This document shows positions 17,136 to 24,704 of a DNA stretch of 64,000 nucleotides, in pieces. The DNA is from UBA4665 sp036388555. Its GTDB lineage: Bacteria > Patescibacteriota > Saccharimonadia > Saccharimonadales > UBA4665. Location: the NCBI GenBank assembly GCA_036388555.1, contig DASVRP010000008.1, positions 62,001-126,000 on the forward strand, given 5' to 3'. The translations under genes and the position numbers were made by a program. The notes under the pieces are model-generated. The model did no database searches. It had not been told where the DNA came from and worked only from the letters and a program-made list of their open reading frames with translations. Within the stretch, counting starts at the first letter, position 1; each line of letters opens with the position of its first letter.

Positions 17136-17741
17136 ATGAAAAATGTTACAAACCGTTTTTGGAATTCAATGAAAACTTGCGATAGGGGTGGCAGACTATA
17201 TGGATTAGCAGTGCATGCGGCGTGGCGAGAGACACGGGACGGCAAACCTTTCCCAACGGTAGACAGTAAGGTGCATTTTGCACGTATCAGCAAAACCGAA
17301 GACCCCGAAGTCCTCCAGGGTAAGATAGATCAGATTGTCGAAGGAAGCCTCCGTGCCGCAACAGGGCGCGGGAAAGAACTTGATGAAGGTGAAGAGTTGA
17401 AAGTCTGATTCGTAGATGATTGGGTGATTGGCGGCGGCACTAAGCAACTGGCTGAAGGACTAGTGAAAAAGCACGGTGCCAAAACTTATTTCGCAGTCAT
17501 GACCGGTGGTAATGCAGATGTATCCGGTCAAACCGACCGCCAGACTAGTGTCAGCTGGCATGATATCCCGGAAGAAATCGGGGTAAATTACCTGTCGACA
17601 TTTGAAGCAGCCGGTGACGGTACCTTTGCCCAACAGCAGCGAGTGGTTGCCGTGCGGTCAAAAGCTGCCGCGTCGAACCGTCAGAAAATATGGGCAGCGG
17701 CGAAAGCATTAAAACGCGCAGTATTGCCCGGCTCGGAATAA
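17136..17741 (+). pseudogene. Hypothetical protein interrupted by one in-frame TGA
   Basis: A 90-residue frame (17136-17408) ends in TGA at 17406-17408, and the same phase stays open for 110 more codons to TAA at 17739. The continuation reads FVDDWVIGGGTKQLAEG immediately after the stop, with no start codon except GTG at 17424 and no ribosome site. A single protein of about 200 residues with TGA read through, or a CGA-to-TGA nonsense mutation, is more natural than two genes. Other genes in the window end in TGA, so recoding of TGA is not general. The family is not recognised. The start could also be ATG 17169. Confidence 0.5.
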
Positions 17742-17765
17742 CAGACCGGATCATTACAATTCGCT
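17739..17765 (+). repeat. 27-bp inverted repeat, left copy (flanks hydrolase unit)
   Basis: Core CAGACCGGATCATTACA at 17742-17758. It matches the reverse complement of 21072-21098 at 24 of 27 positions. It begins inside the stop codon of the preceding gene. Confidence 0.7.
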
Positions 17766-18325
17766 AGGCGGATTCAAAGTGTGGTGAGGGGCAGCGGCGG
17801 TTGGGATATTGTATAGAGTTAGGTGGTTCCATGAAGGAATCAGATCTCATATGCAAACCAACCGGCCGCTACTTACGTGTGACTACTCACCGGATTCTGC
17901 TTAGGGTCGTGTCACCTGTAAGGGCGGCAATGCGATGTGACTTGGTAAGACATGGGCGGAACGGGGAGGCGGGGAAGTAAGACTTCGAGTGCTGGAAAGC
18001 AACGTGACATCCGAAGACGGCAAACGATGTGTTTCCGGACTGCGGACCTGCTTCAAACCTGTAAGGCTGACTATCTGGGTCTACATCTGTGTAACGAACT
18101 GCTTACTACGGTAAGGCTCTCCATCGGGGTACCGATGCATTATAGGAGCTGTCGCGAACATGCACACTTTTTTGGCTGTAGCCACGAAGCGTGCGCTCCC
18201 TGCATCGGTATCCCGATGGAGTGAGCCGTCCGCTTGTTAAGCGTGTGAACGGGTTCGCTGTGTTACTTGGCTAGTAACAGGCATGGTACCGTACACGGAA
18301 TTGCTGTCATATCAGTGGGGAGCGG
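17766..18325. other. 560-bp non-coding region rich in hairpins, 3' of the hydrolase operon
   Basis: I find no credible gene. Stable inverted repeats include AGCGGCGGTTGG with CCAACCGGCCGCT (17793-17804 / 17858-17870), a long hairpin of 21-bp arms with one mismatch (18119-18139 / 18201-18221) enclosing an inner GGAGC/GCTCC stem, CGCTTGTTAAGCG (about 18231-18243), and TGTTAC/GTAACA (about 18260-18278). Most pairing holds on either strand. It may be a structured RNA or the 3' untranslated region of the minus-strand operon. I could not match it to RNase P, tmRNA, 6S or SRP RNA. Confidence 0.45.
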
Positions 18326-19957
18326 TCAGTACCAGTCATGGCTTTGCTTGAATTGCCAGGCTTGGCACGGGGTACCGTAACGGTCCTTGACGTAGCCGAG
18401 GCCCCACTTGATCTGAGTCACCGGATTGGTGCGCCAGTCTGAACCTGCCGAAGCCATCTTGCGACCTGGGAGGGCCTGCGGGATGCCGTAGGCACTGGAG
18501 GTCGGGTTGTCGGCATGGACGTTCCATACGCTCTCACGCATGATGATGTTGTTGTAGCAGTTGAACTGCTTCTCGCCCCAACCGTACTTGTCCAGCATCA
18601 TGCGCCGGGCAATGGTCTTCGGGTGGTCGCTCGAGTCATACCGCTTGTTGCTCCTGCTGGAAGCGCGTTTGGGTGCCTTGTGGGCTGAACGCTTGACCTT
18701 GTGGGTCTTCTTGGCTTCCTGCTTGGCGGACGTGCGGTCCTTCTTCTGTCCGGCCTTGCGGTCGTTCCTGGACTTGGCGTCGTCGTATTCGACCTTGATG
18801 GTCTTCTTGACGAGCCTGCCGGTGTTCTTCTTGAGGAACTCATGCGGATCGATGGATCCTCTGCCCTTTGCGCCGCTGCCTTTGATACACCAATCGAGAT
18901 CGGTGCAGAAGGTCACGTGCAGGTGGGGGCCGAAGGTCCGTCCGGTCATGCCGATGTAGCCGATGGTCTGGCCTGTGTCGACGTCCGCTCCGACGTGGAT
19001 ACCTTTGGCAAAACGCTTCTGATGCGCGTAAATGACCGTAAGGCCTCCTCCGCGGATCGCGACCATCTTGCCCCAGGCACCCTTGTCACCGGCCATGACG
19101 ACCTTGCCTCCATGGGCGGCGCGGATCGGCGTGCCGATAGGTGCGGCGAAGTCGTAGCCGTTGTGCCAGGGAGACGAATCGATGTCGCGCTCGCCGTAGT
19201 CACCGTTGTGACGCGGGTGGCGGAACTTGCCTGGCTTGATGGGGTAGACCCAGCTGCCGCCCTTGCGGACCGTGATGGTCTTGTAGGTGGCCTTCTTGCG
19301 GTCATCGTCAGAGGCCTTGCGGGCGTCATCGGACTTCTTGCTGTCGTGCTCCAGTCTGGTCTTGCTCACGTCTGTCTTGCGTACGTCGGCCTTGCGGTCG
19401 GCGGTTGGCTTGTCCAGCTTCCGCTGCTTCTTGGGGGACGGAGCCGAAGCCCGTTCCTGGGGAGCAGCCTTGCAGCTGAGACGCAGCACGTCGCCGGCCT
19501 TGATGGTGTCGAAGTCCGGGATCTTCTCCGGGTTGCAGGCCTGCAGCTTGCGCATGCGGACATTCACCTTGGGAGAGATCTCGCTCAGGACGTCGCCGTC
19601 TTGGATCTTGTAGGTCTTCCTGGCCTTCGGCTTCTGAACCTTGTCGGTCCGGTCGGCTTTGGGCTTCGTCTGCGTGGCAGGCGTGGACTTCTTGACCTGC
19701 TTGGCGGGCTGCTTGCGCTCGGGGCTCTTCGACGTGGTCGAGAAGTACTGGGCGGCAGCCTGCGGGTGGTTGGCGAACAGGAACTCCTGGATGGAGCTGT
19801 CGGTCGGAGCTGTCGTGGCAGCGGTCGCGGCCTGCGTGGTGGTTTCTTCAGCGTCAGCTGACGGACCTTCCGCGGAGGATGCGATGACAGTTACTGCCAC
19901 AAGCGCGGCGAGGGATGCCGAAACGGCACGCCATCGCTGTGTTGCTTTCGTGAACAT
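18326..19957 (-). CDS. Secreted LysM - M23 endopeptidase - transglycosylase-like cell-wall hydrolase
   Basis: A 543-residue protein. Signal peptide (about 1-30); LysM domain (about 115-162, YKIQDGDVLSEI); Lys-rich linker; M23 metallopeptidase core with His265 and Asp269 in WHNGYDFAAP and HLH (345-347) in GPHLHV; a second Lys/Arg-rich linker; and a C-terminal lytic-transglycosylase-like domain (about 452-543) with Glu475 in MRESVWN and AYGIPQALPG. The C-terminal part resembles actinobacterial transglycosylase-like domains. Codon use favours AAG and GC-ending codons more than the neighbours. Start ATG 19957 (GTG 19960 also possible). It lies 29 bp after the NlpC/P60 gene, same operon. Confidence 0.9.
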   Translation of the reverse strand: MFTKATQRWRAVSASLAALVAVTVIASSAEGPSADAEETTTQAATAATTAPTDSSIQEFLFANHPQAAAQYFSTTSKSPERKQPAKQVKKSTPATQTKPKADRTDKVQKPKARKTYKIQDGDVLSEISPKVNVRMRKLQACNPEKIPDFDTIKAGDVLRLSCKAAPQERASAPSPKKQRKLDKPTADRKADVRKTDVSKTRLEHDSKKSDDARKASDDDRKKATYKTITVRKGGSWVYPIKPGKFRHPRHNGDYGERDIDSSPWHNGYDFAAPIGTPIRAAHGGKVVMAGDKGAWGKMVAIRGGGLTVIYAHQKRFAKGIHVGADVDTGQTIGYIGMTGRTFGPHLHVTFCTDLDWCIKGSGAKGRGSIDPHEFLKKNTGRLVKKTIKVEYDDAKSRNDRKAGQKKDRTSAKQEAKKTHKVKRSAHKAPKRASSRSNKRYDSSDHPKTIARRMMLDKYGWGEKQFNCYNNIIMRESVWNVHADNPTSSAYGIPQALPGRKMASAGSDWRTNPVTQIKWGLGYVKDRYGTPCQAWQFKQSHDWY

Positions 19958-19986
19958 CACGTCTCTTTTCTAGTAGAGGTGGCTGG

Positions 19987-20703
19987 TCAGCCGAGATGAC
20001 GGGCGCCGCTGGAGGCTCCCCGGTAGTGCTTGTTGAGCTTGTCGATCCTCACTTTGGTGCCGGGACGCGGTGCATGGATGAAGCGGTTGTCACCGACATA
20101 CATGCCCACGTGGCGCTTGCCGTAGAAGAAGATCAGGTCGCCCTTCTGCAGGTTGTCGAGCGAGACGCGCTTGCCGTGGTTGCGCTGCAGCGCGGCCTTG
20201 TGCGGTAGGGACTTGCCAGCTTGCTGCCAAGCCTTCTTGGTCAGACCGGAGCAGTCCCAGCGGTTGGGGCCGGCAGAGCCGAGGCGGTAGGGCTCACCGA
20301 GCTGCTTCTTGGCGAAGCTGACTGCGATGGTGCCCTTGTCGAGGGAGCTGCGTTGGGTAGAGCGTGACGCCTTGTGATGGCGCTTGGCGGGAGCCTTGCT
20401 GGCCTTGTGCTTGGTCGCACCGCAGTTGATCTTCTGGCCGACGCGGATCACGTTGATGTTCTTGATCTGCGGGTTGCGGGCGACGATCGCCTTGCGGGAG
20501 ATGTTGCACTTGTCATCGGCGATGCCGAAGAGTGTTTCTCCCTGATCGACGGTGACGGTCACGTTGTTCTTCGGTGCAGCGTTGGCATCGGTCGTCTGGG
20601 CCGTGGTCGTGAAGAACAGGGCGACGAATCCGAATGCGATGAGCACGCAGAGTCTCCAGGGCGACATGCCTCTGAAGTAAGACGGGAGGGCAAAACCTTG
20701 CAT
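19987..20703 (-). CDS. Secreted LysM - NlpC/P60 peptidoglycan endopeptidase
   Basis: A 238-residue protein. Signal/anchor (about 15-42), LysM domain (about 48-94), Lys/His-rich linker (about 97-120), NlpC/P60 domain (about 124-238) with Cys151 in WDCSGL, His198 in RHVGMYVG and His210. These enzymes cut the peptide stems of peptidoglycan. The start at 20703 has GGAG about 9 nt upstream; the longer frame to 20841 runs into the hairpin leader. It is first gene of a two-gene operon, behind a promoter at 21239-21267 and a leader of about 530 nt. Confidence 0.92.
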   Translation of the reverse strand: MQGFALPSYFRGMSPWRLCVLIAFGFVALFFTTTAQTTDANAAPKNNVTVTVDQGETLFGIADDKCNISRKAIVARNPQIKNINVIRVGQKINCGATKHKASKAPAKRHHKASRSTQRSSLDKGTIAVSFAKKQLGEPYRLGSAGPNRWDCSGLTKKAWQQAGKSLPHKAALQRNHGKRVSLDNLQKGDLIFFYGKRHVGMYVGDNRFIHAPRPGTKVRIDKLNKHYRGASSGARHLG

Positions 20704-21231
20704 GGTCGGAACTCCTTCGTAGAAGATGGGTTCGAACGGGAACGTGCAGGTCTGATATGTACAGTAAACGCGGGTTCGGATGCTTGTGGCATCGGTATGA
20801 ACCGGGGGGTTGCTTACCTGGTAAGGAAGGCAGCCCGGCACACAGTTTCGTGTTTGTATGTGCTGGGTAACCTTCCTTACGCTCGTAGCAGTTTTTACGT
20901 ACAGAATAGGGAATAGTCACTTCCTACGCTGTACGGAAAGCAGGAATGGCGGCAAACCGTCGTTTTACGGACAGATGCAGCACCGGTCCTGCACATCGGG
21001 CGCAGGCCTTCGCGTACCAGACGGATCTGTTACGTGAGGGGCCTGCGCTGATGCCGTGCGCGGCATAGGGGAGTGAACTGTAATGATCCGGTCTGGTAAG
21101 GTTCTCTCGTGTGCGACAATAACATTCGCCACCCTAGGATGATACAGGCGGGCCGCGGCCGGACGGGGTGGTCCAGAAGCTCGGCCAGTTTGTACGATAC
21201 TAATACCTTAAATTGACTCGCATACGAAGTC
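20704..21231 (-). promoter_or_regulatory. Long structured 5' leader of the hydrolase operon
   Basis: From the predicted start (about 21232) to the ATG is about 530 nt without a credible gene. Hairpins on the minus strand include a 60-nt one occupying exactly 20821-20880 (10-bp outer arm GTAAGGAAGG/CCTTCCTTAC), GCGCAGGCC/GGCCTGCGC (21000-21008 / 21040-21048) enclosing CAGATCCGTCTG, TGCAG/CTGCA around ACCGGT (about 20974-20991), and GTACAG/CTGTAC (about 20897-20932). No T-run follows the 60-nt hairpin, so it is not a simple terminator. A cis-acting RNA is likely; I could not match it to a known riboswitch. Confidence 0.5.
21072..21098 (-). repeat. 27-bp inverted repeat, right copy
   Basis: Minus-strand reading contains the core CAGACCGGATCATTACA shared with 17739-17765; 24 of 27 positions are identical. 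It lies about 135 nt into the predicted leader. Confidence 0.7.
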
Positions 21232-21238
21232 ATGAATC

Positions 21239-21267
21239 AGTATAGTGATTAATATCACATTTGTCAA
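21239..21267 (-). promoter_or_regulatory. Strong sigma70 promoter of the NlpC/P60-M23 operon
   Basis: Minus strand: -35 TTGACA (21262-21267), 17-bp spacer, -10 TATACT (21239-21244). Near consensus. Confidence 0.8.
21244..21259. promoter_or_regulatory. CRP/FNR-like operator inside the promoter spacer
   Basis: AGTGATTAATATCACA fits TGTGA-N6-TCACA with one mismatch. It lies between -35 and -10 of the hydrolase promoter, where binding would repress. A Crp/Fnr-type regulator is encoded at 8855-9487. Confidence 0.5.
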
Positions 21268-21383
21268 GTGTTTTGTGACGTAGCGTACATATATTACCTC
21301 TGTGAGAGAATTTTTATACCATAATGTCCTGGCATCCTCCATAGTAGACAGCAATTAGTACCAAACATGAGGAATGACAGACT

Positions 21384-22253
21384 ATGGCTGACTGGGACAG
21401 TTTAGGAACATCGGGTGACGTGGAAGACCGGCGCGGCGCCGGTGGATTAGCACTGGGGGCCGGCGGGCTCGGACTGGCCGGCACGGTAATCGTCCTACTC
21501 TTCAATCTCTTTACTGGCAGCGGCCAGGTCGACATCAACGGGACATTGAACCAACTCCAGCAGTCACAGGCCTCACAGCAGACGGAGCAGCCCGGACAGT
21601 TCGAGGGTATGGACAGTTATGAGAAGTTTGCTTCAACCGTACTTGGATCGACCAATCTGACATGGGAAGGGGTATTTGCACAGAGTAACCGCACCTACAC
21701 GCCACCCAAGCTCGTCCTGTTCCGCGGTGCGACTCAATCGGCCTGCGGTGGGGCGACATCCCAGGTAGGGCCTCATTATTGTCCTGCGGATTCGACTATT
21801 TACCTTGACGAGACGTTCTTCGATGAGCTGACCCAGACGTTAGGTGCGGCCGAAGCCGCCAAGGGTGACGTCGCCCAGGCCTATGTCCTGGCCCACGAGG
21901 TCGGCCACCATGTCCAGCACGAGCTGGGTACGGCCCAGGAACTGGAGGGCAGCCTGCGTTCCGGTGGTGCCGAGGCTAACGCATTATCAGTGAAGCTCGA
22001 ATTACAGGCTGATTGTTTCGCCGGTGTCTGGGCGCATTCAGTCGCCAAGCAGGGCGTCATCCAGCCCGGGGAGATAAATGAAGCGATAGCCGCCGCTGAA
22101 GCCGTCGGCGATGACCGTATCCAAAGTACGGTGCAGGGTAGGATAACCCCGGAGTCGTGGACGCACGGATCGTCCGCGGACCGGGTCAAATGGTTCAACG
22201 CCGGTTACAACAGCGGCAAACCGTCCAGCTGTAATACTTTCGGCAGAGCATAA
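21384..22253 (+). CDS. Neutral zinc metallopeptidase (YpfJ/KPN_02809 family)
   Basis: A 289-residue protein. It begins with the conserved MADWDSLGTSGDVEDRRG-type segment, then one membrane helix (about 24-45), then the zinc-peptidase domain with HEVGHH (171-176), a third ligand region LQADCFAG and a family-typical SCNTF near the C-terminus. Length and layout match YpfJ-type proteins, whose physiological substrates are unknown. It is probably membrane-anchored with the domain outside. It is divergent from the hydrolase operon and shares that intergenic region. Confidence 0.93.
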   Translation: MADWDSLGTSGDVEDRRGAGGLALGAGGLGLAGTVIVLLFNLFTGSGQVDINGTLNQLQQSQASQQTEQPGQFEGMDSYEKFASTVLGSTNLTWEGVFAQSNRTYTPPKLVLFRGATQSACGGATSQVGPHYCPADSTIYLDETFFDELTQTLGAAEAAKGDVAQAYVLAHEVGHHVQHELGTAQELEGSLRSGGAEANALSVKLELQADCFAGVWAHSVAKQGVIQPGEINEAIAAAEAVGDDRIQSTVQGRITPESWTHGSSADRVKWFNAGYNSGKPSSCNTFGRA

Positions 22254-22281
22254 GCTTCTGCCGCCAAGGTATACTTAAGCT

Positions 22282-22845
22282 ATGTTTCATGACATCCTGT
22301 TCGCATTCTGGTTCCTGCTGCCGGTTGCGGCCGCCAACGTAGCGCCGATTCTCTCGAATAAGATTCCGCTTGTCAACCGCTGGAAGGCGCCCATCGACGG
22401 CGGCCGCACCTATCTTGGCAAGGACCTGCTCGGTCCGCACAAGACCTGGCGTGGACTGGTCGCCGGCATCATCGCGGCGACATTGGTGCTGTGGGTCCAG
22501 CAGCTGCTGATCGCCCAGGGATATTTCACCGCGACGGACGGATTGGTAAAGAATGTTGATTACGCAGGGCTGCCGACACTGCTGCTCGGGCCGCTGTTCG
22601 CGATCGGTGGCCTCGGCGGTGACGCCATCGAGAGTTTCTTCAAGCGCCGCCGCGGCATCCAGTCGGGCGGATCATGGCTATTCTTTGATCAGCTGGACTA
22701 CATAGTCGGTGGAATCCTGGTCAGCCTGCTGTTCGTCACGCTGCAGCCGGTGTTGTATGTGTGGATGATCGCAGTCTGGTTCGTCATGCATCTGCTCGGC
22801 AGCTATGTCGGCTATCTGACCGGATTCAAGGATAAGCCTATTTAG
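22282..22845 (+). CDS. CDP-archaeol synthase-like (CarS/DUF46) membrane cytidylyltransferase
   Basis: A 187-residue protein with four or five membrane helices. Diagnostic loops: GKDLLGPHKTWRG (about 47-59) and GDAIESFFKRRRG ... FDQLDYIVGG (about 114-143), shared with CarS and the phosphatidate cytidylyltransferases, which activate a lipid alcohol with CTP. In a bacterium the substrate is probably phosphatidic acid or an unusual lipid. Its 3' end overlaps the convergent CDP-alcohol phosphotransferase gene by 8 bp, and the two enzymes are consecutive in lipid synthesis. A TATACT hexamer 6 nt before the ATG suggests a leaderless mRNA. Confidence 0.85.
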   Translation: MFHDILFAFWFLLPVAAANVAPILSNKIPLVNRWKAPIDGGRTYLGKDLLGPHKTWRGLVAGIIAATLVLWVQQLLIAQGYFTATDGLVKNVDYAGLPTLLLGPLFAIGGLGGDAIESFFKRRRGIQSGGSWLFFDQLDYIVGGILVSLLFVTLQPVLYVWMIAVWFVMHLLGSYVGYLTGFKDKPI

Positions 22846-23473
22846 ATCTAGGGTCTTGCGGGTCGCCCTTCTGCTGGGAGTAGTCGTAGGCGGCGTATAG
22901 TCCGAGCAGGGCGGAAGCTACAGCCATGAATGTTCCATACGTCATCAGTTCAGCCGAGTCGGCCGCCCGGGCGATGATGAACGCTACCAGGCTGACCCAG
23001 GCGGCCGCCATGCTGAGCTTGCCCTCGCGTGAAGGATGCAGCTTGATGTTCTTGCGCAGCAGAAGGAATGTGATCGCCGATATGATGACATGAGGCGCTA
23101 GCAGGAGCGCCAGTGCCCAGTACGGCCCGATATGGGCCACGAACATGACGATGATCGTCAGGATAGTCCCTACCTTGTCGACACTGGCGTCCAGCAGTTC
23201 ACCCAGCGGACTTTTGGTCTTGGTCACTTCGGCAAGCCAACCATCCACGACATCGAGGAAACGGCCGATAGCTAACAGGAAGCCGCCGAACAGATAGTTT
23301 TGCACCAGCAACTGCTGCAATCCATACAACACCAGTGCCAGACCGATCGCGGTGACGATGTTACTCAGTGTGACGATCGCCTTCGTTGAGGCTGCCAGCT
23401 TCTGGAAGGTGTTACGCTGCCCGGGATCCACATCATCCCAGTCTGGTCTGCCGGTAGAGCGGTGCAATTTCAT
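22838..23473 (-). CDS. CDP-alcohol phosphatidyltransferase family protein
   Basis: A 211-residue membrane protein with the full signature D-x2-DG-x2-A-x9-G-x3-D-x3-D seen as DVVDGWLAEV ... GELLDASVD (about 77-104). The residue after Ala is Glu rather than the usual Arg. Such enzymes swap the CMP of a CDP-activated lipid for an alcohol head group, giving phosphatidylglycerol phosphate, cardiolipin or phosphatidylinositol phosphate; which one cannot be told. A ribosome site GGGAG precedes the ATG. It lies 12 bp after the AI-2E gene and is co-directional. Confidence 0.88.
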   Translation of the reverse strand: MKLHRSTGRPDWDDVDPGQRNTFQKLAASTKAIVTLSNIVTAIGLALVLYGLQQLLVQNYLFGGFLLAIGRFLDVVDGWLAEVTKTKSPLGELLDASVDKVGTILTIIVMFVAHIGPYWALALLLAPHVIISAITFLLLRKNIKLHPSREGKLSMAAAWVSLVAFIIARAADSAELMTYGTFMAVASALLGLYAAYDYSQQKGDPQDPRSK

Positions 23474-23485
23474 GGGCGCTCCCTG

Positions 23486-24607
23486 TCAGGCCTTTGCCGG
23501 CTTGATAGCTTTAGGCTTTGACTTGTTACCTCCGCTGACGCTGTCGGAAACGCCCGGCGCCAGGTTCGCACCATTTGCACGAAGTATCTCGACGATGACG
23601 ATCTGGATGGCTGCGGCAACCGGGATCGCCAAGAGCACGCCGATGATGCCACCGAGCAACGCACCTACGAGAGTAGCGACGACAATCAACAGCTGCGACA
23701 GTTTGACGGCCTTGCCATAGACGACCGGCTGGATAATGTTACCTTCGACGAACTGGTATATCAGCATGACCGCGACGACGATGACGGCGACCAACACACC
23801 TTTTGACAAGGCGACGACAGCGATGACGACAGTTGCGATCGTCGCGCCGACCAGTGGGATGAGGTCAAACACAGCCACCAGCGCTGCCAGCGCGAACGCA
23901 TAGGGTACCTGGGCGATCAGCAGAGTAATCAGCGTGACGATGCCAGCTATCAAGCTGATGAACAGGTTGCCGTTGACGAAGCCGCCGACCGCCGACACGA
24001 TTTTCTTCGAAGTGTTATCGACGAAAGTGCCATGCTGTTTTCCTAGCAGTCGGATGAACTGCGACCAGGCGGTCGGCCCTTCCATCAGCATGAAGAGGAC
24101 CAGGATCAGTACCACCGCTGTCGCTGATATGGCACCGAAGACAGAACCGAGTACCCCCAGGATCGGAGCACTGCTGTTGCTGAGGAGTTTCGGTGCTTCC
24201 TTTGATAGTTCCTTTATCTTATCGATCAGGTGGAACTGGCTGTCAAGGTTGCGGACGACCTGACTGGAGGTAGCCTGGTCGATCAAGGAGGGCGCATTGC
24301 GGATAAGGTCATCCCCCTGTGTTATAAGCGGTGAAGCGATCGCCCCGACGATGCCGAGCAGTACGAAGAGGGTAATAAGTACCGTCACGACAGAGGCGGC
24401 GACGCGTTTCAGTCCGCGCTTCATCAGCCAGCGCATCAGCGGGCTGAGGGCGATCGACAGTATCAGGGCGATGACCAGTTCAAGTACGACGGAACGCACC
24501 GAATAGAGAAAGAGTAACAGCAGCAGGCCGCCGGCTATGACCAGGAATGACACCCAGGTACGCCTAGCGGTCATTTGGATGGAATCGGTGGTATTGATAT
24601 CTGACAT
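23486..24607 (-). CDS. AI-2E family transporter
   Basis: A 373-residue protein with about eight membrane helices, the central soluble loop (about 100-150) and the C-terminal family motif around FDLIPLVGATIATV and VEGNIIQPVVYGKAV. Length fits the family (330-400). Members export autoinducer-2 or act as Na+/H+ antiporters; the role here is unknown. A basic C-terminal tail is present. It is probably the first gene of an operon with the CDP-alcohol phosphotransferase. Confidence 0.92.
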   Translation of the reverse strand: MSDINTTDSIQMTARRTWVSFLVIAGGLLLLLFLYSVRSVVLELVIALILSIALSPLMRWLMKRGLKRVAASVVTVLITLFVLLGIVGAIASPLITQGDDLIRNAPSLIDQATSSQVVRNLDSQFHLIDKIKELSKEAPKLLSNSSAPILGVLGSVFGAISATAVVLILVLFMLMEGPTAWSQFIRLLGKQHGTFVDNTSKKIVSAVGGFVNGNLFISLIAGIVTLITLLIAQVPYAFALAALVAVFDLIPLVGATIATVVIAVVALSKGVLVAVIVVAVMLIYQFVEGNIIQPVVYGKAVKLSQLLIVVATLVGALLGGIIGVLLAIPVAAAIQIVIVEILRANGANLAPGVSDSVSGGNKSKPKAIKPAKA

Positions 24608-24704
24608 ACTTATTAAACAATTGAATCATCTACAGTGTATCGCATGGGAAGTAACAAGCTGTAGTATTTCTTACAAAGTCGGCCGAGAATATGGGCTGCT
24701 CATG

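Noticed and set aside
17136..17741. Recoding of TGA (as in Gracilibacteria) or selenocysteine
   Set aside because: Other genes in the window end normally in TGA, and no SECIS-like hairpin directly after the codon is evident.
18701..19861. A long plus-strand open frame (386 codons) over the M23 gene
   Set aside because: Val/Leu/Gly-rich antisense of a Lys/Arg/Asp-rich protein with clear LysM and M23 motifs on the other strand.
20704..21231. A known c-di-AMP (ydaO) riboswitch in the hydrolase leader
   Set aside because: Context fits, but I could not find the conserved core, so I left it as an unidentified structured leader.
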